Positions 26,014 through 33,998 are shown, counted from the stretch's first letter. The stretch: DNA of 64,000 nt from Puniceicoccus vermicola (GCF_014230055.1 NZ_JACHVA010000053.1:1-64000); one strand, 5' to 3'. Notes: generated from the letters alone by a model not told the origin. Program-made: numbers and translations.

Positions 26014-27138
26014 ATGGAGCAGGCCGCTAAACAACCCATTCTCGTCGTCGACGATGAGCCCCTCGTCAGAGAAACATTGGAATTCGGCTTACAAAACGAA
26101 TATTCCGTTCGTTTAGCCGCGACTGGTCGCGAAGCCATTGAAGCCGCAAAAAATGAGTCATTTCCCGTCGTCTTGCTGGACCTGCGGATGCACGACCTCG
26201 ATGGAATTAGCACCCTGCGCGAGCTTCGGAAAATCGATACCCAGCAAAAGGTCATCATCCTCACCGCTCACCAATCGATGGAATCTGCGATTGAGGCCGT
26301 AAACTTGGGAGCTTTCAACTACCTGACCAAACCTTGCGATCTGCTTTACCTGCGGGAGCTCATTTCCAACGCCCATCGCCTCTATTTTGAGGAAAAACAG
26401 CGAACCGAAAGGTTCCGGGAGAGCATGATGAGCATGCACGACGAGGTTTTTTCCGTGTTGTGCCATGAATTCAACACTCCGCTGAACGGCATGATCGGAT
26501 TCTCCGGATTCCTCGCCGATGAGCTCAAATCTCCCGAACACCGCGAGATGGCGACCTACATCGAGAAAAGCGGCAAGGAGCTCCACAGCATTTTCGTAGA
26601 GATGATGGATTACCTGAGCAGCAATCGGCCTCAGAATCCGGCAGTCGACAGAAGATTCAGTTTTCGGGATTTGGAAGAGTGGATCAGCTCTTCCGAATTT
26701 CCTACCCGCTGCTCCGTATTTTTCAGCGGATCCGAAGACCAAGCGGCAGAGGTCTGCACCGGGCCATTGAAGATCCTGAAAATGATCTTGTCGAAGATTG
26801 CTCAGTCGGGAAAACCGAACCTTGAGGGCATCAGCCTAGTGGCTTGGTTCTCGTCGGATGAAGACGAGAAGGTTCTCCACTTGCAGATCCAAGGGAAGGG
26901 GCTCGACCCCCTACTGGAAACCGCCGGCTCCACAGAAACCATTTTTTCTCCGTATGCGGCCTCGAGCCTAAACCTTACCGGAAAGGTTCGGGGACTGGGT
27001 CTCCATATGGCAACCTGCCGCAACCTTGCCGAGTATTCGGGAATCGACCTTAGTTGCGACACCGACAGCACGGGACGGTTGCGGATTCATCTCAACATCC
27101 CAGTGAACCGCCCGTACTCACCCGACGACGAAATCTAA
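26014..27138 (+). CDS. Response regulator with C-terminal histidine-kinase-like domain (3), PhcR-like layout
   Basis: A 374-aa protein. The receiver (about 8-125) has ILVVDDEPLVRETL, Asp56 in LLDLRMHD, LTAHQSME and TKPCD. It is followed by a coiled helix and an H-box CHEFNTPLNGMIGF with His151. The remaining ATPase-like part is reduced, with a G2-like GLGLHMA (about 333) but no visible N-box or DxGxG. It lies 74 bases after the previous gene and ends 6 bases before the convergent hisA. Its receiver is of the general NtrC/hybrid type and less like the two regulators before it, so it is not a simple duplicate. It is the last gene of the cluster, and no DNA-binding output exists in any of the three regulators. 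Confidence 0.83.
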   Translation: MEQAAKQPILVVDDEPLVRETLEFGLQNEYSVRLAATGREAIEAAKNESFPVVLLDLRMHDLDGISTLRELRKIDTQQKVIILTAHQSMESAIEAVNLGAFNYLTKPCDLLYLRELISNAHRLYFEEKQRTERFRESMMSMHDEVFSVLCHEFNTPLNGMIGFSGFLADELKSPEHREMATYIEKSGKELHSIFVEMMDYLSSNRPQNPAVDRRFSFRDLEEWISSSEFPTRCSVFFSGSEDQAAEVCTGPLKILKMILSKIAQSGKPNLEGISLVAWFSSDEDEKVLHLQIQGKGLDPLLETAGSTETIFSPYAASSLNLTGKVRGLGLHMATCRNLAEYSGIDLSCDTDSTGRLRIHLNIPVNRPYSPDDEI

Positions 27139-27144
27139 GCGGAA

Positions 27145-27897
27145 CTATTTCCCCGGTTTCGTCGACTCGATCATTTCACGGACGCTTACACGGCCCTCAT
27201 AAAGGGCGCGGCCGACAATCACCCCGGCAATATTGGCGTGATCCTGCGAGAGTTTCGCCAAAGCTTCGACATCCGCCTGCGAGGAGACGCCCCCCGAGGT
27301 AATCACGGACAACCCGCACGAATCGGCCAACTCCGCCTGACTGAGCAGATTGGGGCCAGTCAGGGCACCATCAGTGGCGATATCGGTATGGATCACGGTC
27401 TCGACTCCGACATCCTCCATCTTTCGGGCAAAATCCAGGGTATTGATCTCCGTACCCTTCACCCAACCCCGAAGGGCTAGTTTTCCGTCTTTCGCATCGA
27501 GCCCGACGGCGATCGATTGGGAGCCAAAGCGGGAAACCGCATTCGCCGGAAACTCCGGTTTCTCCACCGCAGACGTGCCCAGAACCACCCGCGACGCCCC
27601 GGCAGCCAAAGTGCTCTCGACGATTTCCTCATTCCGGATACCGCCACCGACCTGGATTTTGCATCCAAGAGCCGCAATCCGAGAAATCACCTCCAAATGC
27701 GCCGGCTTCCCGGTAAAAGCTCCGTCCAAATCCACGACATGCAGCCATTCAGCGCCTTCCGCGATCCATTTTTCTGCAGCCTCCAGCGGATCTTCAAAAT
27801 AAACGGTTTCATGTTCGGCTTTGCCGTGAAGTAACCGAACACAGCGCCCTCCGCGTAGATCAATGGCAGGATAAATCGTAAACATTCTCTGTTTCAT
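27145..27897 (-). CDS. hisA: HisA, phosphoribosylformimino-5-aminoimidazole carboxamide ribotide isomerase
   Basis: A TIM-barrel isomerase of histidine biosynthesis converting ProFAR to PRFAR in the cytoplasm. The 250-aa length is normal. Family text includes YPAIDLRGGRCVRL (about 8-21, with the catalytic Asp), VVDLDGAF, QVGGGIRNEE (phosphate binding), HTDIATDGALTGPN (second catalytic Asp) and ITSGGVSS (second phosphate site). The ATG at 27897 is used; an internal ATG (MFTIYPAID) four codons later is possible. No other his gene is adjacent, so it stands outside a his operon. It converges with the last regulator of the PKS cluster, leaving only 6 bases between stops. Confidence 0.93.
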   Translation of the reverse strand: MKQRMFTIYPAIDLRGGRCVRLLHGKAEHETVYFEDPLEAAEKWIAEGAEWLHVVDLDGAFTGKPAHLEVISRIAALGCKIQVGGGIRNEEIVESTLAAGASRVVLGTSAVEKPEFPANAVSRFGSQSIAVGLDAKDGKLALRGWVKGTEINTLDFARKMEDVGVETVIHTDIATDGALTGPNLLSQAELADSCGLSVITSGGVSSQADVEALAKLSQDHANIAGVIVGRALYEGRVSVREMIESTKPGK

Positions 27898-27957
27898 GAT
27901 TTAGGCCTAGCCCCAACTCAACTGAATTCCGCCCTTTTCGCTCAGGAAGCCAGTCCC

Positions 27958-27974
27958 AAGAGAACTGTTCTCTT
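27958..27974. promoter_or_regulatory. Perfect inverted repeat between hisA and trhO (candidate operator)
   Basis: AAGAGAA-CTG-TTCTCTT is a perfect 7-bp inverted repeat with a 3-base centre, 61 bases upstream of hisA and about 180 upstream of trhO. The symmetry suggests a dimeric regulator. The adjacent TTGACA (27979-27984) has no -10 partner at normal spacing. The rest of this roughly 250-base divergent gap shows nothing recognisable. Confidence 0.35.
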
Positions 27975-28154
27975 TAAATTGACAAATCACTCTCGAGCAC
28001 GCCTCGCAGAGAAAAGGGGAATATTACGATCGGATCCATTAGTCCAAACCGCATCCGACCACCCAAACTTCCCGCTGAAACCGGACATCTTTGCTAATCT
28101 CTCCTATCAGCAGAGGGATTGACGACCCGCCTCTGGATGAGATGGAATGGCCAG

Positions 28155-28997
28155 ATGACCACTCACTCTTCAGACACCGAAATGCCACCGGAGCTCCTCG
28201 TTGCGGCCCTTTATCGGTTCACCGATGTGGCAGACGTTGAGGAGATGAAGGAATGGATCCTTGAGGCTGGACGGCAAGCGGACCTTTGCGGAACGATCCT
28301 TGTGGCCCCGGAGGGGATCAATGGAACGATCGCTGGTTTGCCGGAGAAGGTCGGGGCTTTTTTAGAGGTGCTGGAATCCCGGGAAGGACTGGAAGATCTG
28401 GAAATTCGCTATTCCCGCTGTGAGAAGCGACCCTTCAAACGTTGGCGGGTGCGACTCAAGAATGAGATTGTCACCTTGGGCGTCGAGGGAACGGATCCTC
28501 GAGAGGGAGTCGGAAAGTATCTGGACCCCGAGGAATGGAACCGGCTTCTTGCCGAGGAAAACGTGACCCTCATCGATACGCGAAATCACTACGAGACGAA
28601 GGTCGGAAAGTTCAAGGGAGCGATCGATCCGGATACCGAGACATTTCGCGAGTTTCCCGAGTGGGTGGATAAGAATCTGGATCCGAAGGAAAATGCCAAG
28701 GTTGCGATGTACTGCACCGGTGGGATTCGCTGTGAAAAGGCGACGAACCTTCTCCTCCGACGAGGGTTTCGTGAGGTTTACCACTTGAAAGGTGGCATCC
28801 TTCGCTACCTCGAAGAAACTCCGCAGTCCGACAGCCTCTGGGACGGCGAATGTTTCGTCTTCGATGAGCGGGTATCCGTCGACCAGGATCTAAAACCCGG
28901 CAAACACATCATTTGCGAGCACTGCCAACTGCCCATCCCCGCAGAGGAGATGGACGATCACGAGTGCGGCAAATTGAAGCGGGCTAAGATGGCCTGA
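28155..28997 (+). CDS. trhO: tRNA uridine(34) hydroxylase TrhO (rhodanese domain)
   Basis: Oxygen-dependent hydroxylation of uridine 34 in the tRNA anticodon wobble position, a step toward cmo5U/mo5U. The protein has the N-terminal acylphosphatase-like domain (VAALYRFTDV, ILVAPEGINGTIAG) and a rhodanese domain with IDTRNHYE and the active-site loop CTGGIRCEKA (Cys near residue 187). A short cysteine-containing tail follows (CEHCQLPIP and HECG). Several starts are in frame (TTG 28119, ATG 28137, ATG 28155, ATG 28182). I use 28155 (280 aa), because the family starts only a few residues before VAALYRF; none has a strong Shine-Dalgarno. A stem-loop follows the stop. Confidence 0.9.
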   Translation: MTTHSSDTEMPPELLVAALYRFTDVADVEEMKEWILEAGRQADLCGTILVAPEGINGTIAGLPEKVGAFLEVLESREGLEDLEIRYSRCEKRPFKRWRVRLKNEIVTLGVEGTDPREGVGKYLDPEEWNRLLAEENVTLIDTRNHYETKVGKFKGAIDPDTETFREFPEWVDKNLDPKENAKVAMYCTGGIRCEKATNLLLRRGFREVYHLKGGILRYLEETPQSDSLWDGECFVFDERVSVDQDLKPGKHIICEHCQLPIPAEEMDDHECGKLKRAKMA

Positions 28998-29006
28998 GCC
29001 TGTGGC

Positions 29007-29033
29007 CCGGCGGGCGAATATCGCCCGTGCCGG
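29007..29033. terminator. Bidirectional stem-loop between trhO and gadB
   Basis: CCGGC-GGGCGA-ATA-TCGCCC-GTGCCGG forms a strong interrupted stem filling the 36-base gap between two convergent genes. It has no T run on either strand, so it may separate the two transcripts structurally. Confidence 0.5.
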
Positions 29034-30437
29034 TTAGCACTTCGGACGATGTTTCCCGTCGTTCGGGTCGTCTTTGACTTTCCGATGATCCGGCAACTCG
29101 TCGAAATGATCGAGGATGCGCTGGAGATCTTCGAGGAGCAGCATGGCCATATCCCGGCTGAAGTCTTCTTTCACCACAATCCGTAAGACCGCGATATCTT
29201 CAGCGTTCTCCGGGAGAGTGTAGGCCGGAATCAACCAACCGCGGTGACGGACTTGCTCGGAAATGTCGAAGACGGTAAAATTCACATCCGCATCTTCCTT
29301 AATCCGGAAGGCGAGAACGGGAATATCCTCCCCGGGACCGAGAATTTCGAAGACTCCGAGCTCTTCCAACTTTTTGGCAAGGAACCGAGCCGTGTCACGG
29401 GAAGATTCCATCAGGCGGGTATACCCTTCCTTTCCGAGACGGATAAAATTGTAATATTGGGCCACGACCTGATTCCCAGGACGCGAGAAGTTCAGTGCGA
29501 AGGTCGGCATATCTCCTCCGAGATAATTTACTTTGAAGACCAACTCTTCCGGCAATTCGTCTTCGTCGCGCCAGATGATCCAGCCCACTCCCGGATAAAC
29601 GAGTCCATACTTATGCCCGGAGACGTTGATCGACTTCACCCATTTGAGGCGGAAGTCCCACTTCAAATCCGGCTGGAGAAAGGGAGCAACGAATCCGCCA
29701 CTCGCGGCGTCCACGTGAAGAGGAATCTCCCATCCTGTCTTGGAGTTGAGTTCCTCGAGGGCGTCGTTGATTTCCGCGATCGGCTCATATTGGCCGGTGA
29801 AGGTGGTCCCGAGGATACCAATGACCCCGATGGTGTTTTCATCGCAACGCTCGATCACCTCTTCCGGGTTGATCATGTAGCGGCCCTTCTCAATCGGAAT
29901 GTACCGGGGCTCGATTTCCCAATAGCGGCAGAATTTTTCCCAGCAAACTTGCACGTCGATTCCCAAAATAAGGTTGGGCTTATCGGCAGGTTTTCCGGCA
30001 GCTTGACGACGCTTGCGCCACTGCCACTTCAACGCCATTCCGCCCAGCATAGCGGCCTCACTGGAGCCGATCGTCGAGCAGCCGCAAGGAGACTCTTTCT
30101 CGGGAGCATTGTAAAGGCGCGAGAGGATATTCACACACCGCATTTCAATTTCAGCAGTCTGCGGATACTCATCCTTATCGATCATGTTCTTCTCGAACGT
30201 CTCCTGCATGAGCTCCCGGGCCTCCGGCTCCATCCAAGTCGTCACGAAGGTCGCGAGGTTGAGGCGGGCATTTCCATCCAGCATCAACTCATCATGGATG
30301 ATCTGCTTCGCCGTCTGCGGAGGCATCTCGCTCTCCGGCATCGAGTACCTTGGAATTTCCGTGGAAATGTATCGTGACCCGAAAGTCGGATTGAGGTTCT
30401 CTTCGTGAGGCTGCGGATCGGCTTTCTTATGTAGCAT
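29034..30437 (-). CDS. gadB: Glutamate decarboxylase (PLP-dependent)
   Basis: Converts glutamate to GABA and CO2, consuming a proton. At 467 aa it is the same size as E. coli GadB (466). Group II decarboxylase text is clear: GCSTIGSSEAAMLGG (PLP phosphate contact), HVDAASGGFVAPF (Asp pairing with the PLP ring nitrogen) and SGHKYGLVYPGVGW, with the Schiff-base Lys near residue 276. NFSRPGNQVVAQYYNF follows, as in bacterial Gad. The C-terminal tail ends with KHRPKC, unlike the E. coli HKTDS-type tail used in pH-dependent autoinhibition. No glutamate/GABA antiporter (GadC) is adjacent, so an acid-resistance role is not supported by context. Confidence 0.94.
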   Translation of the reverse strand: MLHKKADPQPHEENLNPTFGSRYISTEIPRYSMPESEMPPQTAKQIIHDELMLDGNARLNLATFVTTWMEPEARELMQETFEKNMIDKDEYPQTAEIEMRCVNILSRLYNAPEKESPCGCSTIGSSEAAMLGGMALKWQWRKRRQAAGKPADKPNLILGIDVQVCWEKFCRYWEIEPRYIPIEKGRYMINPEEVIERCDENTIGVIGILGTTFTGQYEPIAEINDALEELNSKTGWEIPLHVDAASGGFVAPFLQPDLKWDFRLKWVKSINVSGHKYGLVYPGVGWIIWRDEDELPEELVFKVNYLGGDMPTFALNFSRPGNQVVAQYYNFIRLGKEGYTRLMESSRDTARFLAKKLEELGVFEILGPGEDIPVLAFRIKEDADVNFTVFDISEQVRHRGWLIPAYTLPENAEDIAVLRIVVKEDFSRDMAMLLLEDLQRILDHFDELPDHRKVKDDPNDGKHRPKC

Positions 30438-30608
30438 GATGAGTCTGTGGAGTTGCGGTTAGAAGTGCTCCAAACAGCCTGCAGCCTGTCAAACTTACGT
30501 CAACCGCTAAGGTCGGCTACCGACGTCTGATTTCCCCGACAAACTGCCCCGCAGATCGAAGATTCTGACTCGACCCTAAGGATCGCTCGATCTTACCCTT
30601 GTCAGCCT

Positions 30609-31124
30609 ATGAATCGTTGCTGGATTGCCCTTCCCCTTTTCCTTCTCGGATCTTTCACTTCTACATTCGCTGAGGACGAACAAACTCCTTCCAAAGAGTC
30701 TATCGTCGAACTGCTCGATTTGATGGAGACGAAAAAGATTATCGATCAGACTATGGACCAAATGGAGCAGGTCATGGAGGTTTCGATCAATCAAGCGACT
30801 CAGGGGAAACCTCTCGACGAAGAAGAGCAGGCCCAGCTCGACCAAACCCGGGAAGCGATGAATGAATGGCTGCGCGAAGAACTCAACTACGACTTCTTGC
30901 TGAAGATGTATGTTCCGTCATTCGAAGAGACTTTTACCCAGACCGAAGTCGACCAGCTGATCGAGTTCTACTCCAGCCCGGTCGGCCAGATGTTTGTTCA
31001 AAAGCAGCCGAAATTGATGCAGAGCTTCATGCAGCGCTACCAACAGCAGATCGGGCCGATGATGCAACGCTTCCAGCAGAAACTGCAGGAAAACCTGGAC
31101 GAAGTTTCAACGACGGGCTCTTAG
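30609..31124 (+). CDS. Secreted DUF2059-type protein
   Basis: A 171-aa protein with a signal peptide (MNRCWIALPLFLLGSF, cleavage near STFAED) and a helical body rich in Gln, Glu and Met. The central segment FLLKMYVPSFEETFTQTEVDQLIEFYSSPVGQ-type text (quoted in part; about 97-128) is the core of the DUF2059 domain, found in periplasmic proteins of unknown function. A Met/Gln-rich amphipathic tail follows. The ATG at 30609 gives a normal export signal. It is monocistronic, with its stop overlapping the convergent gluQ stop by 4 bases. Function unknown. Confidence 0.8.
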   Translation: MNRCWIALPLFLLGSFTSTFAEDEQTPSKESIVELLDLMETKKIIDQTMDQMEQVMEVSINQATQGKPLDEEEQAQLDQTREAMNEWLREELNYDFLLKMYVPSFEETFTQTEVDQLIEFYSSPVGQMFVQKQPKLMQSFMQRYQQQIGPMMQRFQQKLQENLDEVSTTGS

Positions 31125-31981
31125 GACTGATCGCCGCGGTCCGGCCAAGCTAAGATCTGCGCCGGAGACCACCCCTCGTCCCGCAGCTCGCGAATTGCCA
31201 CCGAGCGGGCGGTCTTGGAGAGCCGCACACCCGCCCGATCGCGTACTAGAGGCACATGGCGAAACCCAGGTGCCACTGCTCCCAACGCTCGGTAGAGCAA
31301 GAGCTGCCGCGCTGTCGAGAGGAGCAAATCCTCCCCTCGCACGACTTCCGTAATCTTCATAGCGATGTCATCGGCGACCACAGCCAACTCATAAGAGGGC
31401 CCTCCCGCTTTGCGCCAGACGAGAAAATCTCCGAAATCTTTGCCGGCGACATAACGCTGCCGCCCCTTCTCCCCATCCTCAAACTCGATGATCTCTCCAT
31501 CCGGAACCCGAAACCGCCAGTTGATGGCCGGATTCGGTTCTGCGGTCTGACCTGATTCGTGAGCTTCCCGGAGGGCATCCGGGAAAAGGATTCCGCCATC
31601 TGACTCCCGTCGAGGTTGATGTCTGAGGATTTCTTTCCGGGAAAAATCTGCCGGATAGACCCATCCGTCCCGAATCAACTGGAGCCACACTTGCCGATGG
31701 AGCTCCCCTCGATCGCTTTGTCGATAGGGGCCGAAATCTCCCTCGCGGCCTCCACCCTCGTCCCAGTCGATCCCGAGCCAAGCGAGATCCTCGCGCGCCG
31801 CGACCTCAAACTCCGGACGGCACCTCTCGCGATCAATATCCTCCACCCGGAAAACCAGAGTTCCGCTCTCTTCGCGTACCCTCCTCCATACGGCCAGAAA
31901 TGTGCGCGCGTGACCCGCATGCAGCAATCCGGAGGGGGTTGGCGCCAGCCGACCGCGGTAGGATGAATAAATTGGGGTCAC
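31121..31981 (-). CDS. gluQ: Glutamyl-Q tRNA(Asp) synthetase
   Basis: A GluRS paralogue lacking the anticodon-binding domain; it attaches glutamate to queuosine 34 of tRNA(Asp). The 286-aa length agrees with the family (about 300) and excludes a full GluRS. The class I signature appears as RLAPTPSGLLHAGHA (HIGH-like, about 11-25) and RLSKT near residue 255 (KMSKS-like). FRVEDIDRERC and GPYRQSDR are family text. The Cys4 zinc site typical of E. coli GluQ-RS (after YPADF) is absent here; the segment has no cysteine. The start is a GTG at 31981 preceded by AGGAAGGA. The gene converges with the DUF2059 gene. Confidence 0.92.
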   Translation of the reverse strand: MTPIYSSYRGRLAPTPSGLLHAGHARTFLAVWRRVREESGTLVFRVEDIDRERCRPEFEVAAREDLAWLGIDWDEGGGREGDFGPYRQSDRGELHRQVWLQLIRDGWVYPADFSRKEILRHQPRRESDGGILFPDALREAHESGQTAEPNPAINWRFRVPDGEIIEFEDGEKGRQRYVAGKDFGDFLVWRKAGGPSYELAVVADDIAMKITEVVRGEDLLLSTARQLLLYRALGAVAPGFRHVPLVRDRAGVRLSKTARSVAIRELRDEGWSPAQILAWPDRGDQS

Positions 31982-32098
31982 TCCTTCCTAACTGCCGACT
32001 TCCGACTCATTTCGCAATCCGACTCTGTCTCTAGAATCAGTCAGATTTCAAACAATCGACAACTTCCAGGCAGAAATCAGCTTTCCCAATCCAAGTCC

Positions 32099-32329
32099 TC
32101 AGTAATTAAAGAGATCCTCCTTGGGAAAGGACTTACCCGTTTTCTTCTCCAAGGCGTTGATGACTTTGCGCTTGGTATTCGGGGTCAATCTCCGGCCCTT
32201 GCAGGCTCGGGAAACCATTTTGTGAGTAAGACTGTCGGCCGAAGCTTCGACAAGGTCGTGCGCCCGCAAACCTTCCTCCTCCATCACCGCGGCAATGGGT
32301 TGTTTCCCGAGATTCCGTTCGATTTCCAT
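32099..32329 (-). CDS. Small conserved protein, possible helix-turn-helix
   Basis: A 76-aa basic protein with helices around DLVEASADSLTHKMVSRACKGRR and NTKRKVINALEKKTG (partial quotes) and a C-terminus ending KEDLFNY. The helix spacing is compatible with a lambda-repressor-like HTH without a tail, and KxxxALxxxTGKxxxxxDLFNY resembles small proteins I recall from Verrucomicrobiota and Planctomycetes. The ATG at 32329 follows no clear Shine-Dalgarno. It sits alone between gluQ and the LpxH-like gene. DNA binding is a guess; the coding call rests on the well-formed start, size and family-like text. Confidence 0.6.
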   Translation of the reverse strand: MEIERNLGKQPIAAVMEEEGLRAHDLVEASADSLTHKMVSRACKGRRLTPNTKRKVINALEKKTGKSFPKEDLFNY

Positions 32330-32429
32330 TCAGTCGGGATGGATGGAAGCCCAGAAAGGCGCAAGAGGATTCGACTCCGACTATGAGGAAAGAGCGATCG
32401 GCCCTGCCCTGCAGTCCGCGCCCGGCGGG

Positions 32430-33332
32430 TCAGGCCGACTCCCGAAATCCCGCCAACGCGAGTTCCTTCTCCCAGGTGGGATCTTCCTCTACCGGAGGAA
32501 GTTCGGCCAGTGGAGCGTCGGAGTTGGCTTTGCTCTCTGCCTTTTCGTCCAAACGGCGCTGAAACTCCTTAAAATCCAAAATCTCGAAACTTCCGTCGAA
32601 GTTTTCGACCAGAGCGGTGAGCGACTCGACCCAATCCCCACTATTCAAGTAGTGGATGTCCTCGATCTGTTTGTTCGCAGCTGTGTGAATATGTCCGCAA
32701 ATCACCCCTCGGCATTTTCGAGAACGAGCCAAATCCCGTAACTTATCCTCAAACTTATCCACAAAGCTCACCGCACTCTTCACCTTGGCCTTGATTTGCT
32801 TACTCAAGGAATAATAGGGCATCCCTCTCCAAGCACGGTAGCGGTTGTAGATCCGGTTAATGCGTAAAAGGGACTGATATCCCACGTCGCCCAGAATCGC
32901 GATCCACTTGTGGTTCGTGGTAATCGAGTCGAATCCATCGCCGTGAACGACTAAGTAATCCCCGACTGCTGTGCTGTGAATAAACTCGTTTACAATGTGC
33001 AACCGATCGAATTCCAGCGGAAGAAACCGATAGAGAATGTCGTCATGATTTCCCCGAAGATAGATCACTTCGGTATCTTTCTTCTCCAACTTCTTCAAAA
33101 TCAGCCGAATGAACCGCGTATGCTGCTTATTCCACCCGCCTTTTCGCGAAAGGCTCCAGCCGTCAATGATGTCCCCGTTGAGAATCAACCGCTCCGAATG
33201 CGTGTGCTTCAGGAAGTAATTCACCTCATCAATACGGCAATCCCGTGTCCCCAAGTGGACGTCCGAGATGATGATGGTCTTAAATTTCAGAGAAACTTTC
33301 TTCACAAGGCATAAACGAGTTTCCTCTATCAA
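32430..33332 (-). CDS. UDP-2,3-diacylglucosamine diphosphatase-like metallophosphoesterase
   Basis: A calcineurin-like hydrolase of the LpxH-related group, expected to act in lipid A synthesis at the inner membrane face. Metal-binding motifs appear in order: IISDVHLG, NGDIIDGW, LRGNHDD, VVHGDGFD and CGHIHTA. Between GNHDD and GHIHTA lies a helical insertion (NRYRAWRGMPYYSLSKQ, about 165-185) typical of the COG2908-type branch. The C-terminal about 45 residues are acidic and low in structure. The first in-frame start is a TTG at 33332 with AGAGG almost touching it; a GTG at 33305 is the alternative, and no ATG is available. Lipid A specificity is inferred from family and not from context. Confidence 0.85.
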   Translation of the reverse strand: MIEETRLCLVKKVSLKFKTIIISDVHLGTRDCRIDEVNYFLKHTHSERLILNGDIIDGWSLSRKGGWNKQHTRFIRLILKKLEKKDTEVIYLRGNHDDILYRFLPLEFDRLHIVNEFIHSTAVGDYLVVHGDGFDSITTNHKWIAILGDVGYQSLLRINRIYNRYRAWRGMPYYSLSKQIKAKVKSAVSFVDKFEDKLRDLARSRKCRGVICGHIHTAANKQIEDIHYLNSGDWVESLTALVENFDGSFEILDFKEFQRRLDEKAESKANSDAPLAELPPVEEDPTWEKELALAGFRESA

Positions 33333-33488
33333 TGCCTCTAATAACCGTGGGTCAAAGTGAAAGCAGATTTGCTACGATATTGTCACACAATGGCTTAGGG
33401 TCTCACAGATTGTTTTTCGCCGAAGCCCAAAGCGAAAGATTAAGGGTTGCCAAACGGTCCATCAGCCCGATCATGACTAGAACTTCCC

Positions 33489-33734
33489 ATGTCCACGGAA
33501 AAACTTACTTCTTCTAAGACCATTCTATTTGATCTGGTTCTCACAGGACTTTTCTTCCTGTTCATGACGACCATGCTTCGGGCGTTCGTTCCAGCTCATA
33601 CACCCGCGCTCATCTGGTTCTTCGCCGGATTCACCGCGCTGCCACTTACCGGAGTCTTCTGGTTGGCCTCCCAAATGTTCCGAGTGACGGTCACCGACCA
33701 GATTCGCCGCAAGAAGGCCGAAAAAGGGGCTTGA
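33489..33734 (+). CDS. Small membrane protein, two TM helices
   Basis: An 81-aa protein with two hydrophobic helices (about 10-30 FDLVLTGLFFLFMTTML and 40-62 ALIWFFAGFTALPLTGVFW) and a basic cytoplasmic tail ending RRKKAEKGA. The topology is a hairpin with both ends likely inside. The start ATG follows no clear Shine-Dalgarno. It precedes the small basic protein gene by 47 bases on the same strand and may share its transcript. I do not recognise the family. Confidence 0.7.
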   Translation: MSTEKLTSSKTILFDLVLTGLFFLFMTTMLRAFVPAHTPALIWFFAGFTALPLTGVFWLASQMFRVTVTDQIRRKKAEKGA

Positions 33735-33781
33735 TACCTCCGCCAATTTCGGCATTCTCCACCTCTTTTTCGCATAAAGCC

Positions 33782-33940
33782 ATGTCTCAGCACCGCAGTT
33801 TTCAAGTTGGAGGCTCTGCCAGCCTCAAAAAACGTAACGTCCTTTCCCGCTTCGAACGAGTCGAACTCCTTCGCAAGCGCGGCGAATGGAAGGCCGGCGA
33901 CCGTGTCGTGGGCCTGAAGAAGACCAAGCCCGAGGAGTAA
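33782..33940 (+). CDS. PVC-type small basic protein (TIGR04137-like)
   Basis: A 52-aa protein beginning MSQHRSFQVGG, with VLSRFERVELLRKRGEW (partial) and a C-terminus VVGLKKTKPEE. The pattern MSxHRSL..., KRNVLxRFERxxxLxxxGxW, GLxKTK is that of the tiny basic protein described from Verrucomicrobia, Chlamydiae and Planctomycetes, where it is thought to be ribosome/rRNA-associated. I chose the ATG at 33782 over a longer frame beginning at 33731 because the family starts at MSxHRS. It is highly basic, with no membrane segment. This is the best taxonomic marker in the window. Confidence 0.85.
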   Translation: MSQHRSFQVGGSASLKKRNVLSRFERVELLRKRGEWKAGDRVVGLKKTKPEE

Positions 33941-33998
33941 TCCTCACGGGTTGCGCGTCGAATCCCGGCGCGTTGATTCCTTCTTCCCTCCTCAACAA

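Noticed and set aside
27979-27984. TTGACA as a -35 promoter element for trhO
   Set aside because: No acceptable -10 hexamer at 15-19 bases downstream (the position reads CCTCGC).
29034-30437. Acid-resistance (Gad) island
   Set aside because: Only the decarboxylase is present; no GadC antiporter or gad regulator is adjacent, so a system-level call is not supported.
33489-33940. Toxin-antitoxin pair made of the two small genes
   Set aside because: The second gene matches the PVC small basic protein and the first is a two-TM hairpin; neither resembles a known toxin or antitoxin, and they do not overlap.
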